A DNA stretch of 47,971 bases from an uncultured bacterium (GTDB lineage Bacteria > Cyanobacteriota > Vampirovibrionia > Obscuribacterales > Obscuribacteraceae), in assembly GCA_913063055.1 (NCBI GenBank), contig CAJXZK010000003.1, forward strand, positions 1 through 47,971, in the 5' to 3' direction. Numbering within the stretch: the stretch's first letter is position 1; each line of letters begins with the position of its first letter. The position numbers were made by a program, and so were the translations under genes. The notes under the pieces are model-generated. The model saw only the letters and a list, made by a program, of their open reading frames with translations, did not search any database and had not been told where the DNA came from. Of this stretch, positions 18,000 to 27,073 are shown in pieces.

Positions 18000-19751
18000 C
18001 TATTCGTCGCCCAGGCTATGTAAGTCTACCTTGCTTGCTGGGTTGCGACCTCTTAAATACTGATAAAGCCTTTGGGCAAAGCGATAGGTGGTAGGTTCAG
18101 CGTCGCGTTTGGGCAAGCGACCGTGCTTGGCAAACCAATCGGCTCGTCCCATTACCCCTTCTACTTGCTGCGGGGTGAGGCCAAGACCTTGTAGCTCGAC
18201 TTTGCCAGCGGGAGTGTTGTAGGTGTCTACAAATTGCTGCACTTTGGCCACGGTTTCATGGGGCAGCGGTGCGTTTGCTGCTTCTTTATAGAGATATTGA
18301 TTGAGGTTTTCGTAGCCGCGACGTAGCCCCGGGCGCGGAATTAAATCAGCCTGAGTGGTGGCTGGTCTGAGACCATCGCCAAGATCGATGTTCTTGACAG
18401 TGGTTCCGGCCGGAGTTTTTTCAGAGACAAAGTTGAGGATGTGATTGTCCCATTCGCCCATGATCAGGCGTTTGACCCAGGCCTCTTGATAGGCCTCAAA
18501 CAAAGGTTTGTTCTGTCTAAAATCGTCAAGTACTTTCCTGGATGGCGGTGTGAACATCTTTCTAGGGCCATGGGGATCAACCACTTCTAGCAAGTTCTTG
18601 CCCGTGATCTCTTGGACGTAGCCACTATGGGTCTTACCGTTGATTTCGACCGTGCGAGCCACCGATACGGGTAGTGAGTTGGCAAAATCGATTTTTGCTC
18701 CAAGGCCGTATCCGGCAATCTCCGATTGTTTACGGTAAGCGAAAGCTTCAATGCCAGTATCTGGTCTGAATAGAACCGGCTTGACTTGACCTTCAGCGGT
18801 GGTGATAGTGCCTTTCCAGGTGGTGGTCATCAAGTCACCAATTTCTTTGGTTGGGGTGAAGACCCCGTCGCGCAGGGCGATTTGATTGGCGTCGCCAATT
18901 TTTCCTAACTGAAATGGTGTTTGCCTGGCCTCGCTCATGGCTGTAGGAGAGTCTTTCAGGCTGAGGCGATCGTATCGTGCTGACTGCATACCGCCCACTC
19001 GACCGGCTGCCGCACCGACTAAACCATCGGCCAGGCCACGACCCATGATTAAGGAGAGGTTGAACTTCTCGTCTGATTGCCACTGCCTTACCAGTTCGTT
19101 GCCAGAGCCAGCGGCCGTGCCCATGGCGCCTGCCTGGAAAGTTCTATTCATAACGGAGTCAAAGCGAATGGCGCCACGGGACTGTTGATACATGCGCCCC
19201 CAGACCACATCGGCGGCTCCGAATGTGAGGGCGTCAACGGCGAGAGAACCGGGGTTGAGGGCTGTTTTCAAAGTTGTAGACAGGCCGCCTGTAAAATTGA
19301 GCTTGCCATCTTTATCTAAATAGTTTTCTCTGGTCAAGCCTGCTTCGGCTGTGCGCGAGACTATGCCGAGCTGAATGCCCGCTCTTGCCGGTGTCAGTGC
19401 GCTCGATTCCATCATGGCAAAACTGCCTTTCAGCACTGCCGCTTTACCCAATCCAAGGGTGGCGTCGGTGGCCTGGTTTTGCCAGGTGTCGCCGATTTTG
19501 GCCTGGTCGGCCACATAGGTCAAGGCCAGGCCGCCCAGGGCCAGTTTGCCTTTCATGAAGAGGGGAGCGGTTTTAATAAAAGCTTTGCTGTAATGGGTAA
19601 CTTCGTCTTCGACAACCTTGGCCTTGGCCGGAGTGAAAATCTCCCGGGCAATGGGATCGATTGCCGAGTGCACTGCCGCATCAAGATAAGTCTGCCGCGG
19701 ATGGCCGGCATCTTTATCTGAATTGGAGTTGTGCGAATCGAGGATGGGCAT
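18000..19751 (-). CDS. Large hypothetical protein with a PI4K/HipA-like kinase-fold C-terminal half
   Basis: VKPVLFRPDTGIEAFAYRKQSEIAGYGLGAKI...GYVQEITG...GEWDNHILNFV...NIDLGDGLRP resembles atypical kinase DxHxxN and DxG motifs; Gly/Ala-rich N-terminal half. Confidence 0.7.
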   Translation of the reverse strand: MPILDSHNSNSDKDAGHPRQTYLDAAVHSAIDPIAREIFTPAKAKVVEDEVTHYSKAFIKTAPLFMKGKLALGGLALTYVADQAKIGDTWQNQATDATLGLGKAAVLKGSFAMMESSALTPARAGIQLGIVSRTAEAGLTRENYLDKDGKLNFTGGLSTTLKTALNPGSLAVDALTFGAADVVWGRMYQQSRGAIRFDSVMNRTFQAGAMGTAAGSGNELVRQWQSDEKFNLSLIMGRGLADGLVGAAAGRVGGMQSARYDRLSLKDSPTAMSEARQTPFQLGKIGDANQIALRDGVFTPTKEIGDLMTTTWKGTITTAEGQVKPVLFRPDTGIEAFAYRKQSEIAGYGLGAKIDFANSLPVSVARTVEINGKTHSGYVQEITGKNLLEVVDPHGPRKMFTPPSRKVLDDFRQNKPLFEAYQEAWVKRLIMGEWDNHILNFVSEKTPAGTTVKNIDLGDGLRPATTQADLIPRPGLRRGYENLNQYLYKEAANAPLPHETVAKVQQFVDTYNTPAGKVELQGLGLTPQQVEGVMGRADWFAKHGRLPKRDAEPTTYRFAQRLYQYLRGRNPASKVDLHSLGDE

Positions 19752-19922
19752 TGGGTTACCGAATAGATTCTATTACTGTTTGGCCAGGCCGAGTTGATCT
19801 ATACGAATCGGGCAAAATTTGACTTACCAAAATGACAAATTAAGCCAGAATTTCTTGTTTTATGCCCAAAAGGTCCGTCCGGCCAAACCCGAGAGGTTCT
19901 GCTTGGCAACGCCGGGCTGGAT

Positions 19923-20759
19923 TTAGCCCATGTTTTCTATGGTTTGCATTTCTTCTGCTGTCAGTGAAAGACTTTCAGCTGTAAGGTCTTCCAGCATGTG
20001 CTGCTGATTGGTGGTTCCAGTCAAAGGCAGCATGCCTATTTGCATAGCAAAGCGAAAGACAATTTGTGCTACACCAGTGTTGAGTCGACGCGCCATGGCA
20101 TGCACAGCGCCACTTTCGAGCACATGGGGATTAGCCGTGAGCAGGGAGAAACCCTGGTAAATAATGCCTTCTTTGCGGCAAATCTCGCGCACGGCGCTGT
20201 CCCAGCCTCGCATGGCATAGCAGCGATTCTGCACTATCATGGGCTTGGTTACAGCCACAGAGCAGAGGGCGTCGAGCTGGTCGGCGCTGACATTGCTAAC
20301 TCCAATCATGCGCGTGCGCCCTTCGTTGACGTGCTCTTCCATGGCCGCCCACACTTCTAAATCTTGGGGAGTCAGCCCCTGTCTTGAATAGGGGCCATGC
20401 AAAACGTATGAATCAAGATAGTCAGTGTGCAGGTGTTTCAGCGAACTAACCATTGATTGGTTCACTTGGGTGGTGAGGTTGGCCTTGGCGTCGTAGGGCG
20501 TGCGGGCGTCTTGGCCATTCACTGAAGTGAATTTGGTTTGCAGAAATAGACTTTCGCGGCCAATACCCTTTTGCTTCAAGGCCAGTAAAGCCTCGCCAAC
20601 AAGGGCTTCATCGTAGTGAATCAATTGATTGGCTGTGTCTATGCTGCGAAAACCAGCATCAACGGCTGTTTCTACTAGTTTGGCCGTGGCCTCTTTCTTC
20701 CATGCCGTGCCATACATGATGGCGGGCATGGTGATTCCGTTGTAGCTGGTTATTGGCAT
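19923..20759 (-). CDS. Aldo/keto reductase
   Basis: MPAIMYGTAWK, DAGFRSIDTANQ, LHTDYLDSYVLHGP, MIGVSNVSADQL. Confidence 0.93.
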   Translation of the reverse strand: MPITSYNGITMPAIMYGTAWKKEATAKLVETAVDAGFRSIDTANQLIHYDEALVGEALLALKQKGIGRESLFLQTKFTSVNGQDARTPYDAKANLTTQVNQSMVSSLKHLHTDYLDSYVLHGPYSRQGLTPQDLEVWAAMEEHVNEGRTRMIGVSNVSADQLDALCSVAVTKPMIVQNRCYAMRGWDSAVREICRKEGIIYQGFSLLTANPHVLESGAVHAMARRLNTGVAQIVFRFAMQIGMLPLTGTTNQQHMLEDLTAESLSLTAEEMQTIENMG

Positions 20760-20782
20760 TTATCTATTTATTTACCTAGCAA

Positions 20783-22063
20783 TTATTTGCTTGCGCCGCC
20801 CACTTTGAGATTGGCTGGATTACTGAAGAGATCTTGCTTCTTGCGCAAAGCGTTGACCACTTCTTTGCTTACTCCCAAGTTGGTTTGCAAAAGATTGGTG
20901 GAATTGCTACCGAGCCACTGTGAGAGCGAGATTTCTTGATAGTCGCCGGTATTAAATACGGCTAGTATCTCGCATTCATCGCTGCCGACTGACTCAATAT
21001 AGTGGCCGTAGCCCATGGGTACATAACCAACATCGCCAGGGCCAAATTCACGAGTAATCTTGCGGCCTTTGCTGCCAAAGACAGTCATGCGTGCTCGGCC
21101 TTTAATGTAATACTGCCACTCATCAGCGTTTGGATGCCAGTGCATTTCGCGAATGGCCAGCGGCGCCAATTTTAGAATGGCACCAGACATGGTGGCGGAG
21201 ATAGGGAAGTCTTTTTGCGTCACTACATTGAATGTTCCACCAGGAACTACCTCTGGTACTTTGGCCCCAAGGCGGAAGCGGTGGGTTAAAGGTGGTGGAT
21301 TTTCACTGGCCGGTGGTGGGTCTGTGGGCAGAGCTTCGGGCACTGGGCCCTGGGCAATGTAGACTTCTTTCTTGGGGAAATTATTGAAAGTTTCGACCGG
21401 CAAGTTGAACTGTTTGGCCAGCACTTCTTTGGGGGTTTGGGCCAACCAGTCAGTCATGCTGAAGGTAGCAAATTCGGAAAAATAGCCGCTATCGAAAACA
21501 AGCACGAAATGGCATTCTTCATTGCCCAGGCCCTGAATTGAATGTCCATGGCCGCGGGGGAAGTACCAGACATCGCCAGGGCCAAAGTCTTTCACTTCGG
21601 AGCGGCCTTCTGGGTCAATCACAGTGATGCGGCAATGGCCCGCTATCACATACGACCACTCGGCAGCATTGGCGTGCCAGTGAAGCTCACGCAGTCCACC
21701 GGGCTTGAGGAACATCGATACTCCGGCCAGCCCTTTTGAAATGGGGAAATTCAAGGCGGTGGCTTCGTGGGATGAACCACCCTGGTAGGAGGTCATGGGC
21801 TGCTTTTCCAGCTCATATTTAATTTCAGGCATGGCCTCTTTGGCCATTTCGATAGCTTCGGCAACTGTAGCTATGGTTTTGCTTGAGCCAGGGGCAGCAG
21901 TTTTTTCTGTAGTCGCAGCTAGGGCCGGTTGGCTCAGAAGAATTTTGCTTAGAATAGTTTGGCTTAGAATAGTTTGGCTTGGAAATATTTGGTCCAGCGG
22001 AACTTGGCCCAGTAAAACTAGATTAAAAGTCAGAGCCAAGAGATTCTGCCAGGGCTTCATCAT
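20783..22063 (-). CDS. Exported bicupin, oxalate-decarboxylase-like
   Basis: Two cupins: HWHANAAEWSYVIAGHCRITV..GDVWYFPRGHGHSI and HWHPNADEWQYYIKGRARMTVFG..GDVGYVPMGYGHYIE. Inter-cupin FSEFATFSMTDWLAQTPKEVLA resembles OxdC FSENSTFQLTDWLAHTPKEV. Confidence 0.9.
   Translation of the reverse strand: MMKPWQNLLALTFNLVLLGQVPLDQIFPSQTILSQTILSKILLSQPALAATTEKTAAPGSSKTIATVAEAIEMAKEAMPEIKYELEKQPMTSYQGGSSHEATALNFPISKGLAGVSMFLKPGGLRELHWHANAAEWSYVIAGHCRITVIDPEGRSEVKDFGPGDVWYFPRGHGHSIQGLGNEECHFVLVFDSGYFSEFATFSMTDWLAQTPKEVLAKQFNLPVETFNNFPKKEVYIAQGPVPEALPTDPPPASENPPPLTHRFRLGAKVPEVVPGGTFNVVTQKDFPISATMSGAILKLAPLAIREMHWHPNADEWQYYIKGRARMTVFGSKGRKITREFGPGDVGYVPMGYGHYIESVGSDECEILAVFNTGDYQEISLSQWLGSNSTNLLQTNLGVSKEVVNALRKKQDLFSNPANLKVGGASK
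21931..22020. repeat. Six 15-bp degenerate tandem units in the bicupin leader coding sequence
   Basis: ggctcagaagaattt / tgcttagaatagttt / ggcttagaatagttt / ggcttggaaatattt / ggtccagcggaactt / ggcccagtaaaacta; encode 5-aa repeats (TILSQ, TILSK, IFPSQ, VPLDQ). Confidence 0.85.
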
Positions 22064-22074
22064 TATTTCCTTAT

Positions 22075-22130
22075 GCTTAGTTTTTGCTGCTTGGTTTTTG
22101 CTGGTTAGATTTCGCGGCTTAGATTTTGTT
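22075..22130. repeat. Four 14-bp degenerate tandem units upstream of the bicupin gene
   Basis: gcttagtttttgct / gcttggtttttgct / ggttagatttcgcg / gcttagattttgtt. Confidence 0.8.
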
Positions 22131-22300
22131 GTTTAGGCCAGTGAGAATTTTACTTGGCCTGGGGCGGCCATAGCTTCTTGCTATCTATCTTTGTGAGATT
22201 CCTTAACTGCAGCACACTTTCCCTTGGTAAAATTTGCCAAAAGTGGCAAGTATAGAATTAAGGCAATTCCAATTTGCGGCAGAAAAATTTTGGGGATCAA

Positions 22301-24646
22301 ATGTCAAAGAATGAGAACGGAAAGCCTGTAATCAAAGGCCAAATAAAGAGGGCTAAGTTTTCGCAGAAAGATTACACTCATCCTGCCGCTGCCTGGGGCG
22401 CGGCTGCCAGCGTTGGCCGCATTTTGCTGGAGCAAAAGCAAGTTGTGGAGGGTGTCCGTGCCATCTTCACCATGAACCAGGAGAATGGCGGCTTCGACTG
22501 CCCTGGTTGTGCCTGGCCTGATGACCGCAAGGGCCTGCGCATGGACATTTGTGAAAATGGTATCAAGCATGTCACCTGGGAGATGACGGCTAAGCGCACC
22601 GACCGCAAGTTTTTTGCTGAGCATACCGTTAGTGAATTGCTCGAATGGAGCGATTTTGCTCTAGAGAACGAAGGGCGCTTAACTGAGCCAATGAGATACA
22701 ACAGCGCCAGCGATAAATATGAACCGATCAGCTGGGATGACGCCTTTGCTCTCATTGCCAAACATCTGAAAGCTTTGCCTAGTCCTAATGCGGCGAGCTT
22801 CTATACTTCCGGTCGACTCTCTAATGAAGCGACATTTCTCTATCAGCTTTTTGCCCGCGAACTGGGCACCAATAATTTGCCCGATTGCTCCAACATGTGT
22901 CACGAAGCCAGCGGCAGAGCCATGACTGCTTCTCTGGGCACGGGCAAGGGAACGGTTGATTTAGTGGATTGGCAAAATTCTGATGCCATTTTTGTCATTG
23001 GCGTTAACGCTGCCACTAACGCTCCTCGCATGCTCAGTGCTCTGGCCGATGGGGTGAAAGAGCACGATATGAAAATTGTGCACATCAACCCATTGGTTGA
23101 AGTAGCGGCCACCACCGCTATTACGCCCCACGAAATTTTAGACATGCTCACTTTTAAACAGACCAAGACTAGCACCCTCAATTTGCAACCGCGCATTGGT
23201 GGCGACTTTGCCATTATGCGTGGCATCGGCAAATATTTGCTGGAGCTAGCCAAAGAAGACCCCAGTGCCATTGACAATGCTTTTATTGAAAAATATACGG
23301 CTGGTTTTGAGCAGTACAAAGCTGCATGTGAAGCAACTTCTTGGGCCGATATTGAGAAGCAGTCAGCTTTGATGCGAGCCCAGATTTGTCAGGCGGCCGA
23401 TATCTATCGAAAGGCTAATAAGGCCATTATCAGTTGGTGTTTGGGTATCAGCCAACAAGAATATGGTGTTGATACCATTCGCGAAATAGTCAATGTGCTT
23501 TTGCTTCGAGGCAATCTTGGGCGTCTCGGGGCAGGACCTTGCCCTATTCGTGGTCATAGCAATGTGCAGGGCAACCGCACCTGTGGCATTCACCATTCGC
23601 CTTCAGAAGCCTGGTTAGCGAAGATGGACGCTGCTTGTGGTATCACTTCGCCTCGCGCCAAGGGCTTTGATACGGTGCGCACAATTCGTGCCATGTATGA
23701 AGGCGATGTGAAAGTATTTATGGGAATGGGTGGCAATTTCGCCATTGCTACTCCCGATACCAATCTTACTTTTGCGGCCTTGCGCAAATGTGATTTGACT
23801 GTGCAAGTCAGTACCAAGCTCAATCGCAGCCACTTAGTTGTGGGCCGCGACGCGCTCATTCTGCCTTGTCTTGGTCGCACCGAAGTGGACATGCAAGCAG
23901 AGGGCCCCCAGCAAGTAACTGTAGAAGACTCAATGAGTATGGTGCATTTGTCGAAAGGCATGCGCGAGCCAGCCTCGCCTCATTTGCGCTCAGAACTGGC
24001 AATAATAGCGGGAATGGCTCGGGCTACTCTGGAGAACTCAAAGACTCCATGGGAAAAATATATTGGCAATTATGATTTGATTCGCGACAAAATGAGCGAA
24101 GCAATTGTTGGTTTCGAAGATTTCAACAAACGTGTGCGAGAGCCTTTGGGCTTCCGCATTAAGCAACCTGCTCGCGAACTGACTTTTAATACCCCAACTA
24201 ATCGCGCTAATTTCTCGGCGGCGACTTTGCCTGATACTTTGCTGCCACCAGGTCGCCTCATGCTTGGCACCATGCGCTCTCATGATCAGTTTAATACCAC
24301 CATATATTCAGACAATGATCGCTATCGCGGCGTGAAAAATCTGCGTACTTTGTTGCTTATGAATAAAGATGATATGAGTGAGCGGGGCCTGAGCGAGTTT
24401 GATTTGATTGATATCACAAGCTTTGGTAAAGACGGCTCGACCCGCAGCCTCAATGGATTTCGCGCGGTGGCCTACAACATTCCTCGCGGCTGTGCCTCAG
24501 GCTATATGCCTGAATGTAATGTCTTGTGCCCACTAGGTGATTACAGCCCCCAGAGTGATCAACCAATGATGAAGCAGATTGTTATTGAAGTGAAGGCCGC
24601 AGCCAATGCCGTGAACACTGCTACAGCAAACAATGGTGCTCAGTGA
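22301..24646 (+). CDS. YdeP-type (TIGR01701) molybdopterin oxidoreductase alpha subunit
   Basis: DCPGCAWPDDRKGLRMDICENGIKHVTWE; DCSNMCHEASG putative Mo-ligating Cys; GPCPIRGHSNVQGNRTCGI; ATG 22301 preceded by GGGGA. Confidence 0.93.
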   Translation: MSKNENGKPVIKGQIKRAKFSQKDYTHPAAAWGAAASVGRILLEQKQVVEGVRAIFTMNQENGGFDCPGCAWPDDRKGLRMDICENGIKHVTWEMTAKRTDRKFFAEHTVSELLEWSDFALENEGRLTEPMRYNSASDKYEPISWDDAFALIAKHLKALPSPNAASFYTSGRLSNEATFLYQLFARELGTNNLPDCSNMCHEASGRAMTASLGTGKGTVDLVDWQNSDAIFVIGVNAATNAPRMLSALADGVKEHDMKIVHINPLVEVAATTAITPHEILDMLTFKQTKTSTLNLQPRIGGDFAIMRGIGKYLLELAKEDPSAIDNAFIEKYTAGFEQYKAACEATSWADIEKQSALMRAQICQAADIYRKANKAIISWCLGISQQEYGVDTIREIVNVLLLRGNLGRLGAGPCPIRGHSNVQGNRTCGIHHSPSEAWLAKMDAACGITSPRAKGFDTVRTIRAMYEGDVKVFMGMGGNFAIATPDTNLTFAALRKCDLTVQVSTKLNRSHLVVGRDALILPCLGRTEVDMQAEGPQQVTVEDSMSMVHLSKGMREPASPHLRSELAIIAGMARATLENSKTPWEKYIGNYDLIRDKMSEAIVGFEDFNKRVREPLGFRIKQPARELTFNTPTNRANFSAATLPDTLLPPGRLMLGTMRSHDQFNTTIYSDNDRYRGVKNLRTLLLMNKDDMSERGLSEFDLIDITSFGKDGSTRSLNGFRAVAYNIPRGCASGYMPECNVLCPLGDYSPQSDQPMMKQIVIEVKAAANAVNTATANNGAQ

Positions 24647-25548
24647 AAACCAAGGAAAATACGCAATCTAGCCACTGCAGCGAGTCAGTTAAGACGGTTG
24701 AGTCAGTTGAGACAGTTACTGTTGCTACAAAGCGTATTGAGGCTTCGACTTGTCGCGATTTTGAAGATGTACTTGCTGTTGAAGAACCCTTAGAGATCCA
24801 TGTTTCTGTTCAGGCTAATTCTGGAGAGGCCAATTCTTGCCATGACACAGTCCAGTCGGTGGCTGTCACCATGCGCACACCGGGAGCCGACAAAGAGTTA
24901 GCTGCTGGATTTTTGTTCACCGAAGGAATAATCTCGCAGGCCGAGCAGATTGCCGAAATCATCAACGACAAGTGCAATGTTGTAATTGTCGCCCTTAAAG
25001 TTGGCGTCGAACTTGACGCCAAGCTCTTTGAACGCCATTCGTTTGTGGCTTCTAGTTGTGGTGTCTGTGGCAAAAAATCAATTGCTGCAGTGAAGGTGAA
25101 ACGCCACTATCAAACAAACCCAGGCCAGCCTGTGGTCTCCTTCCCGACTATTGACGGCCTTGCTGCCACCATGCGACAGGCCCAGTCTTCTTTTGATTCT
25201 ACTGGCGGCATTCATGCTTCGGCTTTATTCAATAGCAAGGGTGAGCTTCTGGCCTTGCACGAAGACGTTGGCCGCCACAATGCTCTCGATAAAGTAATTG
25301 GCTCGCAGTTTTTAGCCGGGCGATTGCCTTTGAATGAGAGCATTTTGATGGTCAGTGGTCGCGCTAGTTTTGAGTTGGTGCAGAAGGCCTCTCATGCTGG
25401 CATTCCCATCTTGGTGGCGGTTGGTGCGCCGTCGAGCCTGGCTGTCAGCCTGGCTCAAGAGTGTGGCATGACGCTAATAGGATTTGCGCGCGATGGCCGC
25501 TTTAATATTTACACTGGCACTGAGCGTATCGTAACTAGTGGTTTTTGA
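24643..25548 (+). CDS. fdhD: Formate dehydrogenase accessory sulfurtransferase FdhD
   Basis: TPGADKELAAGFLFTEGII, SSCGVCGK, GGIHASALF, HEDVGRHNALDKVIG, SGRASFELVQKASHAGIPILVAVGAPSSLAV. Confidence 0.96.
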   Translation: MKTKENTQSSHCSESVKTVESVETVTVATKRIEASTCRDFEDVLAVEEPLEIHVSVQANSGEANSCHDTVQSVAVTMRTPGADKELAAGFLFTEGIISQAEQIAEIINDKCNVVIVALKVGVELDAKLFERHSFVASSCGVCGKKSIAAVKVKRHYQTNPGQPVVSFPTIDGLAATMRQAQSSFDSTGGIHASALFNSKGELLALHEDVGRHNALDKVIGSQFLAGRLPLNESILMVSGRASFELVQKASHAGIPILVAVGAPSSLAVSLAQECGMTLIGFARDGRFNIYTGTERIVTSGF

Positions 25549-25599
25549 AAGAGCGAATTTTTCAGTAATTAGAAGCAGCGAAATAGACAGAGGCAAGAG

Positions 25600-26574
25600 A
25601 TGCAAGCAGAAGTGAAACGACGCAAGATTGGTAATACACAGCTAGAAGTTGCTCCCTTAGCCTTTGGTGGCAATGTTTTTGGTTGGACAATTGATGAGCC
25701 CACATCGTTTGAATTGCTTGATGGTTTTGTCGATGCCGGGCTCAATTTAGTCGATACTGCTGATGTCTATTCCGCCTGGAAAGAAGGAAACGTTGGTGGC
25801 GAGTCTGAGACTATCATTGGTAAGTGGTTCAAGCGCAGTGGTAAGCGCAACAAAGTTGTGCTCGCTACTAAGTGTGGCTTTGATGGCAGCACTGATAAGA
25901 AAAATCTCTCAGCAGCGCACATACACAAAGCTGTCGATGCCTCGCTAAAGCGCCTGCAAACAGACCACATTGATTTATATCAAGCCCACGTTGACGATGA
26001 TAAAGTGCCCCTGGAAGAAACTCTGGAAGCTTTTGATCAATTGATCAAAGCGGGAAAAGTAGGAGCAATTGGAGCATCCAATTATTCGGCGGCAAGACTT
26101 GCTGAAGCCCTCAAGGTTAGCGAAGAGAACAGTTTCGCTCGTTATCAGTGCTTACAGCCAGAGTACAACTTGTATGCCCGGGCTGGTTACGAGAATGGTT
26201 TAGAAGAGTTATGTGTGAAAGAGAACATCGGTGTGATTTCTTATTTCTCTCTAGCTCGCGGTTTTCTTTCTGGCAAATATCGCTCCGAAGAGGATCTGGC
26301 CCAGAGTGCGCGTGGGGAAGGGGTGAAGACTTATCTCAATGAAAGAGGCTTCCGCATATTGGCCGCTCTTGATCAGTTGGCCAAAGAGTATTCTTCCAAA
26401 CCCTCTCGCATTGCTCTGGCTTGGCTCATTGCTCGGCCGAGTATTACAGCGCCAATTGCCAGCGCTACTAATATCAATCAGCTTGAAGATTTGATTGCCT
26501 CGACCAAAATCATTCTTGCTCCAGCTGCTATCGAGCTTTTGAATGAAGCAAGCAAAGAGCTTTCGGCTGTTTAG
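25600..26574 (+). CDS. Aldo/keto reductase
   Basis: APLAFGGNVFGW, GLNLVDTADVYS, LQTDHIDLYQAHVDD, GAIGASNYSAARL. Confidence 0.95.
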   Translation: MQAEVKRRKIGNTQLEVAPLAFGGNVFGWTIDEPTSFELLDGFVDAGLNLVDTADVYSAWKEGNVGGESETIIGKWFKRSGKRNKVVLATKCGFDGSTDKKNLSAAHIHKAVDASLKRLQTDHIDLYQAHVDDDKVPLEETLEAFDQLIKAGKVGAIGASNYSAARLAEALKVSEENSFARYQCLQPEYNLYARAGYENGLEELCVKENIGVISYFSLARGFLSGKYRSEEDLAQSARGEGVKTYLNERGFRILAALDQLAKEYSSKPSRIALAWLIARPSITAPIASATNINQLEDLIASTKIILAPAAIELLNEASKELSAV

Positions 26575-26615
26575 TTTAGGGCGGCTATACTGCCATGCTC
26601 TTCAAGCATTAGGTC

Positions 26616-26978
26616 CTAGTAGATCTCGTGATCTGGATCTGGAAAAAAACTTGGTGCAGTTCGAAACCCAGTATCGCTATATTTCAATACTTCACCTTCC
26701 TTGATCTGCCGTTTGGTATTTCTGTAACAGGCACTAAGACTGGAGTGAAAATTGTCTATCAAGGAATCGTTAGTGTCGTGACTTAGCTCAAAGTCTTCAA
26801 CATCATCAACTGTGATTTCTGTCTGGTAAGGGATGTCGTGCTTAGCCCGGACGGCAAGGTATTTCGTATCAATGTACACAGGATTGTACGGTTCGTCGTG
26901 CCGAGTTAGGAAAATAGCCAAGGGAACGAGGCCTATGAACTCTGCTAACAAGATGATTCTTAGAAAATTGCGAAGCAT
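26616..26978 (-). CDS. Small membrane-anchored SAF-domain-like protein
   Basis: N-terminal TM, then LAVRAKHDIPYQTEITVDDVEDFEL...YRNTKRQIKEGEVLKYSD, SAF-like. Confidence 0.6.
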   Translation of the reverse strand: MLRNFLRIILLAEFIGLVPLAIFLTRHDEPYNPVYIDTKYLAVRAKHDIPYQTEITVDDVEDFELSHDTNDSLIDNFHSSLSACYRNTKRQIKEGEVLKYSDTGFRTAPSFFPDPDHEIY

Positions 26979-27073
26979 TGGTCACATGAGCTCTTTGCAT
27001 TAGAAGTAGTTTTAAGATAAATACAACGCCAACGCAGAGTCAATACGTACAACACGAGCTGAGATCCGCATGC

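Noticed and set aside
19752-19922. tRNA or structured RNA between the kinase-like gene and the aldo/keto reductase
   Set aside because: GC-rich segments can pair locally, but I could not draw a cloverleaf or a known riboswitch.
22301-24646. Selenocysteine in the YdeP-type molybdoenzyme
   Set aside because: The likely Mo-ligand position reads Cys (NMCHEAS) and there is no in-frame UGA.
19923-26574. The two aldo/keto reductases as parts of the oxalate/formate module
   Set aside because: They flank the region, but the family is very common and nothing ties them to oxalate chemistry.
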